Below the pieces are notes generated by a model, which was not told the origin of the DNA, did no database searches, and saw only the letters and a list, made by a program, of their open reading frames with translations. The position numbers and the translations under genes are program-made. A stretch of DNA of 38,341 bases from NCBI GenBank assembly GCA_905211485.1, contig CAJMAW010000007.1, forward strand, positions 1 to 38,341, written 5' to 3'. Shown one piece after another: positions 16,114 to 23,605 of the stretch; within the stretch, counting starts at the first letter, position 1, and the number at the start of each line of letters is the position of its first letter. Origin of the DNA: an uncultured Lentisphaeria bacterium (GTDB lineage Bacteria; Verrucomicrobiota; Lentisphaeria; Victivallales; UBA1829).

Positions 16114-16485
16114 CAAAAAATCATTTTCCTTTCACCGCCCCGCCGAGATGTTTTGTTTGCAGGTGTTTTTTCACCCGCTGCTTTCCGACGTTTCCCGCCG
16201 TTATATGGAGTACTGTCGTACACCACCACCGCAGGTGATGAAGGAAGAAAAAGGTATCCTGCCGAGAGTATGACGCCCGGGACGAGGGAAAGAGAGAAGA
16301 TGGATGGATGACGGAAAGAAAAAGAGCAAGAAAAAGATTCTGAAATTCAGCCATGAGGCTTTTCAGAGCGGAAAAGCCTGAGAGAGAGCCTGGCTCTCCC
16401 CGTCTCCGTCTTCTTCTTCCTCCTCCTCCTCTTTCTCTTCCCCCCGCTTTTTTCCTCTGTGAGAGACAGGGGAACGCGGTTTTTC
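16114..16485. other. Intergenic region with hairpins and a pyrimidine tract
   Basis: These 372 bases lie between convergent rsmG and the esterase gene. AGGCTTTTC (16356-16364) and GAAAAGCCT (16371-16379) form a perfect 9-bp stem with a 6-base loop. A second stem (GAGAGC/GCTCTC) follows near 16383-16398. From about 16395 to 16470 the plus strand is almost pure pyrimidine. No T run directly follows either stem. No gene is supported here. Confidence 0.5.
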
Positions 16486-17349
16486 TTATTGCTTTTTCTT
16501 GTTTCCCGATCTGCTGCGCGAGTGAATGGCCGATTTGATATAATGATTGATTACCGCGATTCCCGGAATCAAAACTGAGCCGTGGTCGAAGGTTTCAAAG
16601 CAATGGCAGCGTGCGTTCTTTTTTCCGAAGTTTCTGCGGAGTCTTGCAGCGAGAAGTAAATTTTCCTCGACGCGTACCGGCCATTCAAATTTGCTGTCTC
16701 CGACCAGCAGGATGATCGGCGGGGCTTCCCCGGAGGCATTGGAAATCGGTGCATATTCATCCAGAAGAATGGACGGGGTAGAGGGATCTTTCTGACGTCT
16801 TTCATTGAGGATCTGGAAATGAGTCGTCATCTGCCCGGAAACGGGGAAAGCGGCTGCCAGCTGCTTCGGGGTTGCGCCGAAGGCGTTCAGATACTTTGGA
16901 GCGAGCGCCGTCATAGCGCACAGGTACCCTCCCGCGGAATGACCTGAAACATAGACCATTTCAGGATCTCCTCCGTATTTCTGAATGTGTTTCAGAACCC
17001 AGGCGACGGCAGCGGCGGCATCATAAAGATAATCCGGGCACTGCGCTCTTTCCCCGGAAAGACGGTAGTCAACCGTTGCCACTGCAATCAAATTTCTGTC
17101 GATTCCGTCCGGGAAATATTTTTTTCCTCCGGTCATGCCTCCGCCGTGGAACCAGATCAGGGTCGGGAAATTTTCCTTTCCTTCCGGAATAGAGAGATCC
17201 AGTCTGCACTGTTCCTTCAAATATTCCTTGTCTCCAGTCTGAGGAAATGAGGGATCATAGTAGGGGATATTTTGCTTTTCCGCAGCGAAAAGACTTCCCG
17301 CCGCAGTCAGTGAAAGCAGTGTCAGTTTGAGATCACGGTTCGTTTTCAA
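16486..17349 (-). CDS. Secreted alpha/beta-hydrolase (esterase/lipase-like)
   Basis: This 287-residue protein has a Sec signal peptide (LTLLSLTAAGSLFA, cleavage near A22). The hydrolase core shows an HGGG oxyanion-hole motif at 68-71 (IWFHGGGMTGG) and the nucleophile elbow GHSAGG with S138. The probable acid is near 218-222 (VGDSKFEW) and the catalytic His is H256 (FDHGSVL). The HGGG and GHSAGG pair is typical of hormone-sensitive-lipase and feruloyl or acetyl-xylan esterase relatives. It probably deacylates carbohydrate or small esters in the periplasm. It diverges from a GntR regulator with an operator-like palindrome in the shared 95-base gap, so it is likely the regulator's target. A basic Ser/Arg/Lys tail ends the protein. 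Confidence 0.87.
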   Translation of the reverse strand: MKTNRDLKLTLLSLTAAGSLFAAEKQNIPYYDPSFPQTGDKEYLKEQCRLDLSIPEGKENFPTLIWFHGGGMTGGKKYFPDGIDRNLIAVATVDYRLSGERAQCPDYLYDAAAAVAWVLKHIQKYGGDPEMVYVSGHSAGGYLCAMTALAPKYLNAFGATPKQLAAAFPVSGQMTTHFQILNERRQKDPSTPSILLDEYAPISNASGEAPPIILLVGDSKFEWPVRVEENLLLAARLRRNFGKKNARCHCFETFDHGSVLIPGIAVINHYIKSAIHSRSRSGNKKKQ

Positions 17350-17381
17350 TCGATTTTCCTTTTTGTATTTTCTTTAAAACG

Positions 17382-17408
17382 GTATATTGTATACTGAATA
17401 CAATATAC
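17382..17408. promoter_or_regulatory. Operator-like perfect inverted repeat
   Basis: GTATATTGTAT (17382-17392) and ATACAATATAC (17398-17408) are exact reverse complements separated by ACTGA, giving a 27-bp palindrome centred between the divergent hydrolase and gntR genes. It overlaps the candidate gntR promoter. Size and position fit an operator bound by a dimeric GntR/FCD regulator. Confidence 0.75.
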
Positions 17409-17416
17409 AGTATAAT
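17387..17416 (+). promoter_or_regulatory. Candidate gntR promoter overlapping the operator
   Basis: TTGTAT (17387-17392) and a perfect TATAAT (17411-17416) are 18 bases apart. The -35 element and the spacer lie within the inverted repeat, so bound regulator would block RNA polymerase, suggesting autorepression. Confidence 0.5.
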
Positions 17417-17444
17417 TTTCCGCGATGCATTCAAGAGGATTATT

Positions 17445-18098
17445 GTGAAAATGCTGAAAAAAAACAATCTTTCGGATCAGGCATATGATGAGCTTGTGAA
17501 AGGGATCGTGTCGGGCGCATTTCCTGCGGGAAGGACGCTGCAGGAGGAAAAACTGAGCGCCGAATTCGGAATCAGCCGGACTCCGGTCAGGGAGGCTCTT
17601 CAGCGTCTTTCCGCGGAAGGGCTGGTGGAACAGCTTCCGCGCCGCGGATACCGGGTTTCACTCCCGGATGAAGAGGCTCTCAAGGAACTCTATGAATGCA
17701 GAACCGGACTCGAGCTGATGGCTTTGAACCTGGCTCTCGGCGAAATTCCCGAGCAGGAGATCCTCGCCCTGAAAAAAAAGCTGAAAACCGCTTCCGGAAA
17801 AAAGAATGCCGCGTTCTCGCTTGAAGCGGATACCGAAATGCATTCGCTGATTATGGATTTCAGCGGAAATCGCTATCTCGCCGCTCTGATCCGGCAGTTC
17901 ATGCTTAAGACCGCTCCCTTCCGTTCCTACCGCAATCAGAAAAATCTTGAGGAAAACAACGAAGAACGCCTGCAAATCCTGGATGCGATCCGGGAACGCA
18001 ATCTCAAAAAGGCTTCCCGTCTTTTAAAAGAACATATTCTTCCCGGAAACTGCCCCGGAAAAAGATCTGCCGGACTCCTTCATAAACAGACTGAGTAA
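17445..18098 (+). CDS. GntR-family regulator, FCD (FadR-like) type
   Basis: This 217-residue regulator has an N-terminal winged helix-turn-helix (residues about 10-72; GRTLQEEKLSAEFGISRTPV and REALQRLSAEGLVEQLPRRG are textbook GntR). A C-terminal all-helical FCD effector domain follows (about 80-205), with YECRTGLELMALNLA and a metal-binding-type ADTEMHSLIMDFSGN segment. FCD regulators usually bind small organic acids or sugar acids. The GTG at 17445 is 5 bases from GAGGA; the ATG at 17451 is an equally good start, differing by two residues. It probably controls the divergent esterase and itself through the palindrome between them. Confidence 0.9.
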   Translation: MKMLKKNNLSDQAYDELVKGIVSGAFPAGRTLQEEKLSAEFGISRTPVREALQRLSAEGLVEQLPRRGYRVSLPDEEALKELYECRTGLELMALNLALGEIPEQEILALKKKLKTASGKKNAAFSLEADTEMHSLIMDFSGNRYLAALIRQFMLKTAPFRSYRNQKNLEENNEERLQILDAIRERNLKKASRLLKEHILPGNCPGKRSAGLLHKQTE

Positions 18099-18120
18099 AG
18101 ACCGGATCTCTGGATACCGC

Positions 18121-18154
18121 ACTTTTCCCCCGGGAAAGGGATGGGGAGGGGAGG
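18121..18154 (+). repeat. REP-like palindromic element
   Basis: CTTTTCCC and GGGAAAG form a hairpin followed by the G-rich tail ATGGGGAGGGGAGG. It sits in the 151-base gap between convergent gntR and the PqqD-like gene, and shares its arm-loop-arm-tail plan with the copies at 16084, 26209, 30083 and 33080. It may also help terminate gntR. Confidence 0.45.
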
Positions 18155-18249
18155 AAGAGTTCCTCTCATTCGGAAAATGCCAACTATAAGAGAGAGAAAA
18201 AGCATTTCATCCTTTTCCCTGCTCTTTTCCTTCTCATTGCTCCGGCATA

Positions 18250-18648
18250 TCAGAGAGAAGAAGAATCAGCGGGAGGAGCTGAAGAGTTTCTCCCCACAAT
18301 GACGATGAGTCCGCGCCTCATCAGCATGGAAAGGTAGGAAGTGACCAGAGCTCTGGATTCAAAAAAAGTCAATTTGAAACGTTCCGCCAGTTCGTCGATC
18401 AGGTTTTCCGTACTGCGTGTTCCGTCAAGAGTCCGGTAGAGTTCCAGAGAAAGTCCGTACAATTCATATTTCCTGCTTTTTCTCATTCCGAGAAGCATCG
18501 CAAAAGGGTAAAGGAGACGATTGTATTTCAGATCGACCTCAAAAACGGCCGAGTCCGCCTTGGCAGAGACGGTCCTCACCTTTGCGTTCCGGATAGGGAC
18601 GCTTTTCAACTGGGAATTGAAATCCATTTCAGGCTTTTGTGAAGACAT
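18250..18648 (-). CDS. PqqD-like (RRE-fold) protein
   Basis: This 132-residue protein has a C-terminal PqqD-type winged-helix module (about residues 62-118). The diagnostic pattern is LSLELYRTLDGTRSTENLID followed by ELAERF and SYLSMLMRRGLIVIVG. In PqqD and RiPP recognition elements this fold binds the leader of a precursor peptide and delivers it to a modifying enzyme. An extra 55-60 residues precede it. The ATG at 18648 follows GGAG at seven bases, and the CDS overlaps the end of the upstream 301-residue gene by 20 bases, so the two are co-translated. No precursor peptide or radical SAM enzyme is adjacent. Function here is unknown; peptide binding is an inference from the fold. Confidence 0.75.
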   Translation of the reverse strand: MSSQKPEMDFNSQLKSVPIRNAKVRTVSAKADSAVFEVDLKYNRLLYPFAMLLGMRKSRKYELYGLSLELYRTLDGTRSTENLIDELAERFKLTFFESRALVTSYLSMLMRRGLIVIVGRNSSAPPADSSSL

Positions 18649-19534
18649 TGTCAAACTCCATCGGCTCTGTTTTTCCAGCCCTTGCCCACTGATCGCATGC
18701 CGTGATGCGCATGGCTTCCCTGTCCAGAAAAACAAGCGCAGTCCCCTGCCACCATTTTCCGACCAGTCGCTCCATATCGAGTTTCCCGCGCATTTCAAAA
18801 CGGAAGAGTGCCGCTTCATGTCCGCGGAAGCGGAAATTGTCATCCGAGATCCGTTCCACGTGGATTGCCTTCTGATTCAGAAGAAACTGCTTGTAAAACG
18901 CATGCAGCGGATTCTCCCGGAGCAGCAGAGGAGCCAGTCCCCAGCGCCGAAGTGTGACACGCGCTCCGCGGCCGGATTCAAATGACATTGTCACATCCGC
19001 CGGAAGCGCTTTCACATCTGTCAGCAGATAGTCCTGCGGCAGAGAAAAATCCAGTCCCCATACCGCCCATCGCCTGAGCGGATCCGTATTCAGATGAAAG
19101 CTCCGCAGCAGGGGCGCAAGCGTTTTTCTGTAGAGTTTCGGCGTATAACAGGGAAAGGAACAGATTGTGCTCGTCTTCAGTTCCGGATGAAACAGTGCCG
19201 CCTGAAACGGTTCCGCGTCTTTGTAGATCCCGACTGTAAACGGTCCTTCCGTCCGGAACTCCAGACCCCGGAAAGTTTCAAGCTCCTCTTTTCTGGAAGC
19301 GCCGATAAGGCGTCTTTTATGAAATTCCGTCAGCATTTTCGGCAGATCGGGAATGTCCTTGTTTTTCAGCCAGGCAAAGCGCGCCTGATGGCCTTCACGT
19401 GTGGAAAACTCCAGTCTCCCGGCGCTTTCTTCAAATGAAAAGGCCACGACTTCCCAGAGCGAAGGAATGTCGAAAGAAAGATGCAGCCAGGCAAGTTTCC
19501 GTTCTTCTTCCGGCGGAATCCCTTCCTTTTTCAT
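18629..19534 (-). CDS. Conserved-looking protein of unknown function, partner of PqqD-like gene
   Basis: This 301-residue protein has no family I recognise, no signal peptide and no membrane helix. It is rich in Trp and Arg and looks like a cytoplasmic mixed alpha/beta protein. Notable segments are LHLSFDIPSLWEVVAFSFEE, LEFSTREGHQARFAWL, ICSFPCYTPKLYR, and two similar Trp motifs (RRWAVWGLDFSLP and LRRWGLAPLLL). The ATG at 19534 follows AAAGGAG; upstream in-frame codons look non-coding. Its 3' end overlaps the PqqD-like gene by 20 bases. A candidate promoter (19632-19659) indicates that the pair is a separate two-gene operon, not the tail of the ABC exporter operon. A role in binding or presenting a substrate with the PqqD-like partner is a guess from the arrangement. 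Confidence 0.8.
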   Translation of the reverse strand: MKKEGIPPEEERKLAWLHLSFDIPSLWEVVAFSFEESAGRLEFSTREGHQARFAWLKNKDIPDLPKMLTEFHKRRLIGASRKEELETFRGLEFRTEGPFTVGIYKDAEPFQAALFHPELKTSTICSFPCYTPKLYRKTLAPLLRSFHLNTDPLRRWAVWGLDFSLPQDYLLTDVKALPADVTMSFESGRGARVTLRRWGLAPLLLRENPLHAFYKQFLLNQKAIHVERISDDNFRFRGHEAALFRFEMRGKLDMERLVGKWWQGTALVFLDREAMRITACDQWARAGKTEPMEFDNVFTKA

Positions 19535-19631
19535 GTGCGTCTTTCTCCTTTCTTTCCATCCCCTTCCGCATTGCAGTCGGATGTGCGTCCTGCACCGCAG
19601 GAGCCGCAAAATAATTGTTCAGAGAGGGGAA

Positions 19632-19659
19632 AGTATACGCCTTCTTCCGCGGAAAACAA
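19632..19659 (-). promoter_or_regulatory. Candidate promoter of the 301-residue/PqqD-like operon
   Basis: On the minus strand TTGTTT (19659-19654) and TATACT (19637-19632) are 16 bases apart. Transcription would begin near 19625, about 90 bases before the ATG. The -10 matches 5 of 6 positions; the -35 is weak. Confidence 0.4.
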
Positions 19660-19796
19660 GTCCATGATCATTTTTTTAGGAGTTTTTTCCCGTTCCCGGA
19701 GCGGGAGAAGACGGCCGCAAGACAGCAAAGCTCTTCCCGGATTTTATCCCCTCTTACCGATATCCCCCCACCGAGGTAGTACTCCCCCCCGCAGTG

Positions 19797-21158
19797 CTAT
19801 TCGTATCGCAAGGCGTCGATCGGGTCCAGACGGGAGGCCTTCCATGCCGGATAGAAACCGAAGATGATTCCCACCAGCGCCGAAACCAGAAACGCCGCAA
19901 CCACCACCACCGGACTGGATTCAATCGGCCAGCCCAGATGCAGATTCACAAGAAGCGCCGCTCCGTGCCCCAGAAGAATGCCTGCAATGCCGCCGATGAT
20001 GCAGAGAATGATGGATTCCACAAGGAACTGCTGGAGAATGTCGCGCGAGCGAGCGCCGACCGCCATGCGGAGCCCGATTTCACGCGTCCGCTCGGTGACG
20101 GAGACCAGCATAATGTTCATAATGCCGACTCCACCCACAATCAGGGAAATCAATGCCACCACCAGAAGCAGATTGCTCATGAGAGTGCTTGTCCCTGTGA
20201 GAGTTTTCATGAATTCGGCGGCGTTCCGGATCCAGAAATCATCGTCTTCATCCTCTTTCAGACGATGGCGCTCCCGGAGGAGTTTGGTGATTTCATCACT
20301 TGCCGGAGTAACTTTTTCAGGGGAGGCGGCTCCGACCATGATCTGGTCAATCTGGGTGAATTTCGGAATGAGCAGGGTATCCTCCTCCAGGTTCTCGGCC
20401 TGTTCGGGATAGAAGGCGATGCCTTCGCCGGGATAAAGATCCCCCGGGGAGGTGCTGGCGGTGCTGGTCGTGTTGGTGGCGGTTCCGGTTTTCAGTCCGG
20501 TAATGCGGAGACGGATTGTGCTCCAGGGGGCGATGACCACGTCATCCTCGTCCGCGCCCATCATATTTGCGCCCTTCGTTTCCAGGACGCCGATCACCTG
20601 GAAGGAGACATTGCCGATCCGGACGGTGCAGTCGATAGGCGACTCCCCGTTGAAAACCTCCTTGACAATCGTCTGCCCGACCAGACAGACACGGGCGCGG
20701 GATTCCACTTCCGCATCCGTGAAGGCCCTTCCGTCGGCAATCTTCCAGGAACGGATGGCCAGATAGTCGGGCGCAGTTCCGACAATCTGCCTCGGAGTCC
20801 AGTTCGTCCCTCCGAAGATGAACTGAGTGCTGGAGGCATTCACGATCGGGACGGCGTGGGCCACATTCGGACAGTCGCGGAGAATCGCTTTGCAGTCGTC
20901 CGGAGTCAGGGACATGGCGCTGCCCGCGGCCTGTCTTGCCGCGTCCGGCCGTCTCGGCGTTCCGGGAATGATGACAAGGGTGTTCACCCCCATGCTTTCA
21001 ATGGATTTCTGGATCGCGGTCGAAGAACCGTTTCCGATTTCCATCATGGTGATGACGGCGGCGATACCGATAATGATCCCGAGAGTTGTGAGCATGGCGC
21101 GCGTCGGATTCCTTCTCAGGGCTTTCAGCGCGGTGGATATGGTTGCGAAAATGCTCAT
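19797..21158 (-). CDS. macB: MacB-like ABC transporter permease
   Basis: This 453-residue permease has the MacB/FtsX architecture: one N-terminal membrane helix (about 20-42, MLTTLGIIIGIAAVITMMEI), a large periplasmic MacB_PCD domain (about 45-310), and three C-terminal helices (about 330-355, 380-405 and 415-440). The conserved segment LVSVTERTREIGLRMAVGAR and the terminal DALRYE are typical. Such permeases drive mechanotransmission-type export of peptides, macrolides or lipoproteins rather than transport through the membrane. The ATPase is a separate polypeptide, unlike E. coli MacB. It starts six bases after the ATPase gene behind GGAGAA. No TolC-like outer-membrane partner is in the window, and the substrate is unknown. 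Confidence 0.9.
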   Translation of the reverse strand: MSIFATISTALKALRRNPTRAMLTTLGIIIGIAAVITMMEIGNGSSTAIQKSIESMGVNTLVIIPGTPRRPDAARQAAGSAMSLTPDDCKAILRDCPNVAHAVPIVNASSTQFIFGGTNWTPRQIVGTAPDYLAIRSWKIADGRAFTDAEVESRARVCLVGQTIVKEVFNGESPIDCTVRIGNVSFQVIGVLETKGANMMGADEDDVVIAPWSTIRLRITGLKTGTATNTTSTASTSPGDLYPGEGIAFYPEQAENLEEDTLLIPKFTQIDQIMVGAASPEKVTPASDEITKLLRERHRLKEDEDDDFWIRNAAEFMKTLTGTSTLMSNLLLVVALISLIVGGVGIMNIMLVSVTERTREIGLRMAVGARSRDILQQFLVESIILCIIGGIAGILLGHGAALLVNLHLGWPIESSPVVVVAAFLVSALVGIIFGFYPAWKASRLDPIDALRYE

Positions 21159-21164
21159 ATTGTG

Positions 21165-21899
21165 TCAGTTCTCCTTTTCCTTCGCCGTCCCCTTTCCGGG
21201 GGCGGTTTTCTGTTCGCCGAAGGCACCGCTTGCAATCTGACCGTCATGGATATGGATGGTGCGTTTGGCGTATTCCGCCACTTCCTGGGCGTGGGTCACG
21301 AGTATGATCGTGATTCCTTCCGCGTTCAGTTCGTCGAACATTTTCATGACTTCCGTACTGGTATGCGAATCCAGGTTTCCCGTCGGTTCGTCGGCGAAAA
21401 GCACGGGCGGATGGTTGATCAGGGCCCGGGCAATGGCCACGCGCTGTTGCTGGCCGCCGGAAAGCTGTGAAGGATAATGGTAAATCCGTTCTTCCAACCC
21501 CACCCGTTTCAGCATCTCGACACCTCTTTTTCTGGCGTCTCTGCTGGAAAGCCCTCTGTTGGTGTAGGCGAGGGGCATGATGACATTGTCAAGGGAAGTC
21601 GTCCGGGGAAGGAGATTGAAGCTTTGGAAGACGAAACCGATCTTCCTGTTGCGGACCAGTGCGCGTTCGTCGCCGGAGATGGACCCCACCTCCATGCCGT
21701 CCAGACGGTATTCTCCGGTCGTCGGCCTGTCCAGACACCCCAGAATGTTCATCAGAGTGCTCTTCCCGGAACCGGACGCCCCCATCAGCGCCACATATTC
21801 CCCCTGCTCGATATCCAGAGTAATCCCTTTCAGTACCGGGACGTGAATTTCCCCGATGAAGTAAGTCTTCGACACATCCCGCAATTCAATCAGACTCAT
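21165..21899 (-). CDS. ABC transporter ATPase, MacB/LolD type
   Basis: This 244-residue nucleotide-binding protein carries all ABC motifs: Walker A GASGSGKST (about 39-47), Q-loop FVFQSFNLLP, signature LSGGQQQRVAIARAL, Walker B VLFADEPTGNLDS and the H-loop TH. It is the partner of the adjacent MacB-like permease and closely resembles the LolD/FtsE/MacB class. Its ATG overlaps the end of the MacA-like gene by four bases, showing translational coupling. Confidence 0.93.
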   Translation of the reverse strand: MSLIELRDVSKTYFIGEIHVPVLKGITLDIEQGEYVALMGASGSGKSTLMNILGCLDRPTTGEYRLDGMEVGSISGDERALVRNRKIGFVFQSFNLLPRTTSLDNVIMPLAYTNRGLSSRDARKRGVEMLKRVGLEERIYHYPSQLSGGQQQRVAIARALINHPPVLFADEPTGNLDSHTSTEVMKMFDELNAEGITIILVTHAQEVAEYAKRTIHIHDGQIASGAFGEQKTAPGKGTAKEKEN

Positions 21900-23194
21900 T
21901 TCTTGCGACTCCTTTTCGGCGGCTGCGGAAGGAAGGGGCTGGAGACGTTTCCCGAATCCGCTTTCACTTCCTGTTTGGTGACAGTTTGAGACCCCGTCAC
22001 CACCTGCATGCTTTCTTCGAGTTCTCCGGAAAGAATTTCCGTGTCCGTGCCGTCATTGAGTCCGGTTTTCACGGCGATGGGTCTGAGTCTCTCGTTTTCA
22101 AGCGCCCAGACGATCCGTTCCCCCTCTTCCAGAGAGAACGAACGGTATTCCTCCGGCACAAGCGACACATCCGGTGTAAAGCGGAGCGCGGAATTCGGAA
22201 CCGTGAGCGCGTGATCGCGCCGGGCAAGAACAAATTTCACATTCGCCGTGAGATAAGGCAGCAGAATTCCGTTGGAATTGTCCGTGCCGATTTCCACAAC
22301 GTAGGTCACCACGTTCTGGGACATCGTCGCGTTCAGACGGATTTTCTGGACAACTCCCTTGAATTCCAGACTCGGAAACGTATCCACCGTAAACAGGGCT
22401 TCCTGCCCGACTTTGATCTGACCGATGTCCGCTTCGTTCACGGAAACCCAGACCTGCATCTTCCGGAGATCTTTCGCTATGAGGAAAAGACTCGGTGCGC
22501 TCATGCTGGAAACGACGGTCTGCCCGATGTTCACGCGGCGGTCGATGATGACTCCGTCCACCGGCGAATTGATGACGCAGTAGCGCAGATTCCAGCTCGC
22601 TTTTTCCAATGCGGCCTCCGCGGAGGCCAGCTGGGCCTTCGCCTGGGCAAGCGAAGCCTTGCTTACGGCAATCGCGGCTTCCGCGGAATTGAATTCGCTG
22701 AGCGCACTGTCATATTCGCTCTTGGCAATGATGTTTTCAGGGTGAAGCCGTTCCGCCCGCTCCCAGTTCTGACGGGCAAGCTCATATTTCGCGGTCGCCT
22801 GTTTGATGTCCGCTTCCGCGCTGGCAATGGAGGCTTCCGCCTGAAGTTTCTGGGCTTTCGCGGAGTTGAGTTCGGCCTGATACAAGGCATCGTCTATCTG
22901 GGCGAGAAGTTCGCCGGATTTGACCTGGGAGCCGTAGTCCACCTGTTTGCCGTTGATGTCGGTCCCGAAACTTTTGATCATGCCTGCAACCTGGGCGCCC
23001 ACATTCACCAGCTCTTCCGGTTCGACGGTGCCCGTCGCGCTGATGACGTTGATCATGTCTTTCCTTTCCACCGGCTGGGTGGAGAAGACCACCTGAACCT
23101 TTTCCGTCAGGAAGGTTTTGTAAAGCCAGGCTCCGAGTCCTCCGAGAACCGCAAGAATGATGAGGAATGTCACCGCTTTCAATAAAAATTTCAT
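21896..23194 (-). CDS. macA: MacA-like periplasmic adaptor (HlyD family)
   Basis: This 432-residue membrane-fusion protein has an N-terminal anchor (residues about 5-24, AVTFLIILAVLGGLGAWLYK). A biotinyl-lipoyl-like half-motif follows (VEPEELVNVGAQVAGMI). A long Ala/Lys/Gln-rich coiled-coil hairpin (about 110-195) leads to the second half-motif (VINSPVDGVIIDRRVNIGQT) and beta-barrel domains. It should bridge the inner-membrane MacB-like permease to an outer-membrane channel not seen here. A good AGGTG site precedes the ATG. It is the first gene of the leftward three-gene exporter operon. A Ser/Pro/Lys/Arg tail ends the protein. Confidence 0.9.
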   Translation of the reverse strand: MKFLLKAVTFLIILAVLGGLGAWLYKTFLTEKVQVVFSTQPVERKDMINVISATGTVEPEELVNVGAQVAGMIKSFGTDINGKQVDYGSQVKSGELLAQIDDALYQAELNSAKAQKLQAEASIASAEADIKQATAKYELARQNWERAERLHPENIIAKSEYDSALSEFNSAEAAIAVSKASLAQAKAQLASAEAALEKASWNLRYCVINSPVDGVIIDRRVNIGQTVVSSMSAPSLFLIAKDLRKMQVWVSVNEADIGQIKVGQEALFTVDTFPSLEFKGVVQKIRLNATMSQNVVTYVVEIGTDNSNGILLPYLTANVKFVLARRDHALTVPNSALRFTPDVSLVPEEYRSFSLEEGERIVWALENERLRPIAVKTGLNDGTDTEILSGELEESMQVVTGSQTVTKQEVKADSGNVSSPFLPQPPKRSRKK

Positions 23195-23605
23195 GGCCGC
23201 ACCTGTGTTTTTCCCATTTTTATTTTTTTGTATTCTTGTTTATGATTTTATTTTCTCTGAATTTTCAAGCTGAATCTCAAACTCAGATTTTCCCCTCTTC
23301 AAAAAATCCCCTTTTCCGGATTCCCGGGCTTTCTCCTGCAGGATGATGATCCATGAATGAAAATTCCCTGCGGTAAAGCCGGGAGAAAGTCCGCTAAGCC
23401 GGATTCATACACCTGACAAAAGATGAATTTTCTTCTGCGGGGAGGGGGGGTTCGGGAAACGGGTCCCGCCGGATTTCTCTCCGGAAAAGGCTTTCTCCTC
23501 GAGAGGGGGGGGAAAATAATTTTCCCCTACCGGAAAAGAAACGGTCAAAGCCTTTTTTTATTGTGCAGGGGAAAGGAAAAATCGGATATTTTTCCCAAAA
23601 AAAAG
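23195..23605. other. Intergenic region, G-rich and hairpin sequences, no gene
   Basis: These 411 bases separate the macA-like start from the uvrB stop on the same strand. Bases 23220-23280 are AT-rich and probably hold the exporter promoter, though no clear hexamer pair is seen. Bases 23435-23525 hold G runs and a CTCGAG-centred palindrome resembling the REP-like family (near 23490-23513). Confidence 0.5.
23575..23595 (-). terminator. Hairpin just after uvrB
   Basis: GGAAAAAT and ATTTTTCC (8-bp perfect arms, 5-base loop) lie 11 bases past the uvrB stop on the minus strand. The following bases are pyrimidine-rich (TTTCCCC), so weak intrinsic termination is plausible. Confidence 0.45.

Noticed and set aside
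16121..16354. 77-codon minus-strand ORF downstream of the esterase gene
   Set aside because: No ribosome binding site, start lies in a hairpin, and the product lacks any recognisable pattern.
19794..21470. 558-codon plus-strand ORF across the permease and ATPase genes
   Set aside because: Antisense shadow of two clear ABC transporter genes; His/Asp/Gly-rich product with no fold.
18250..23194. A single five-gene operon joining the MacAB-like exporter to the PqqD-like pair
   Set aside because: A 262-base gap with its own candidate promoter separates them, so a functional link is possible but co-transcription is not supported.
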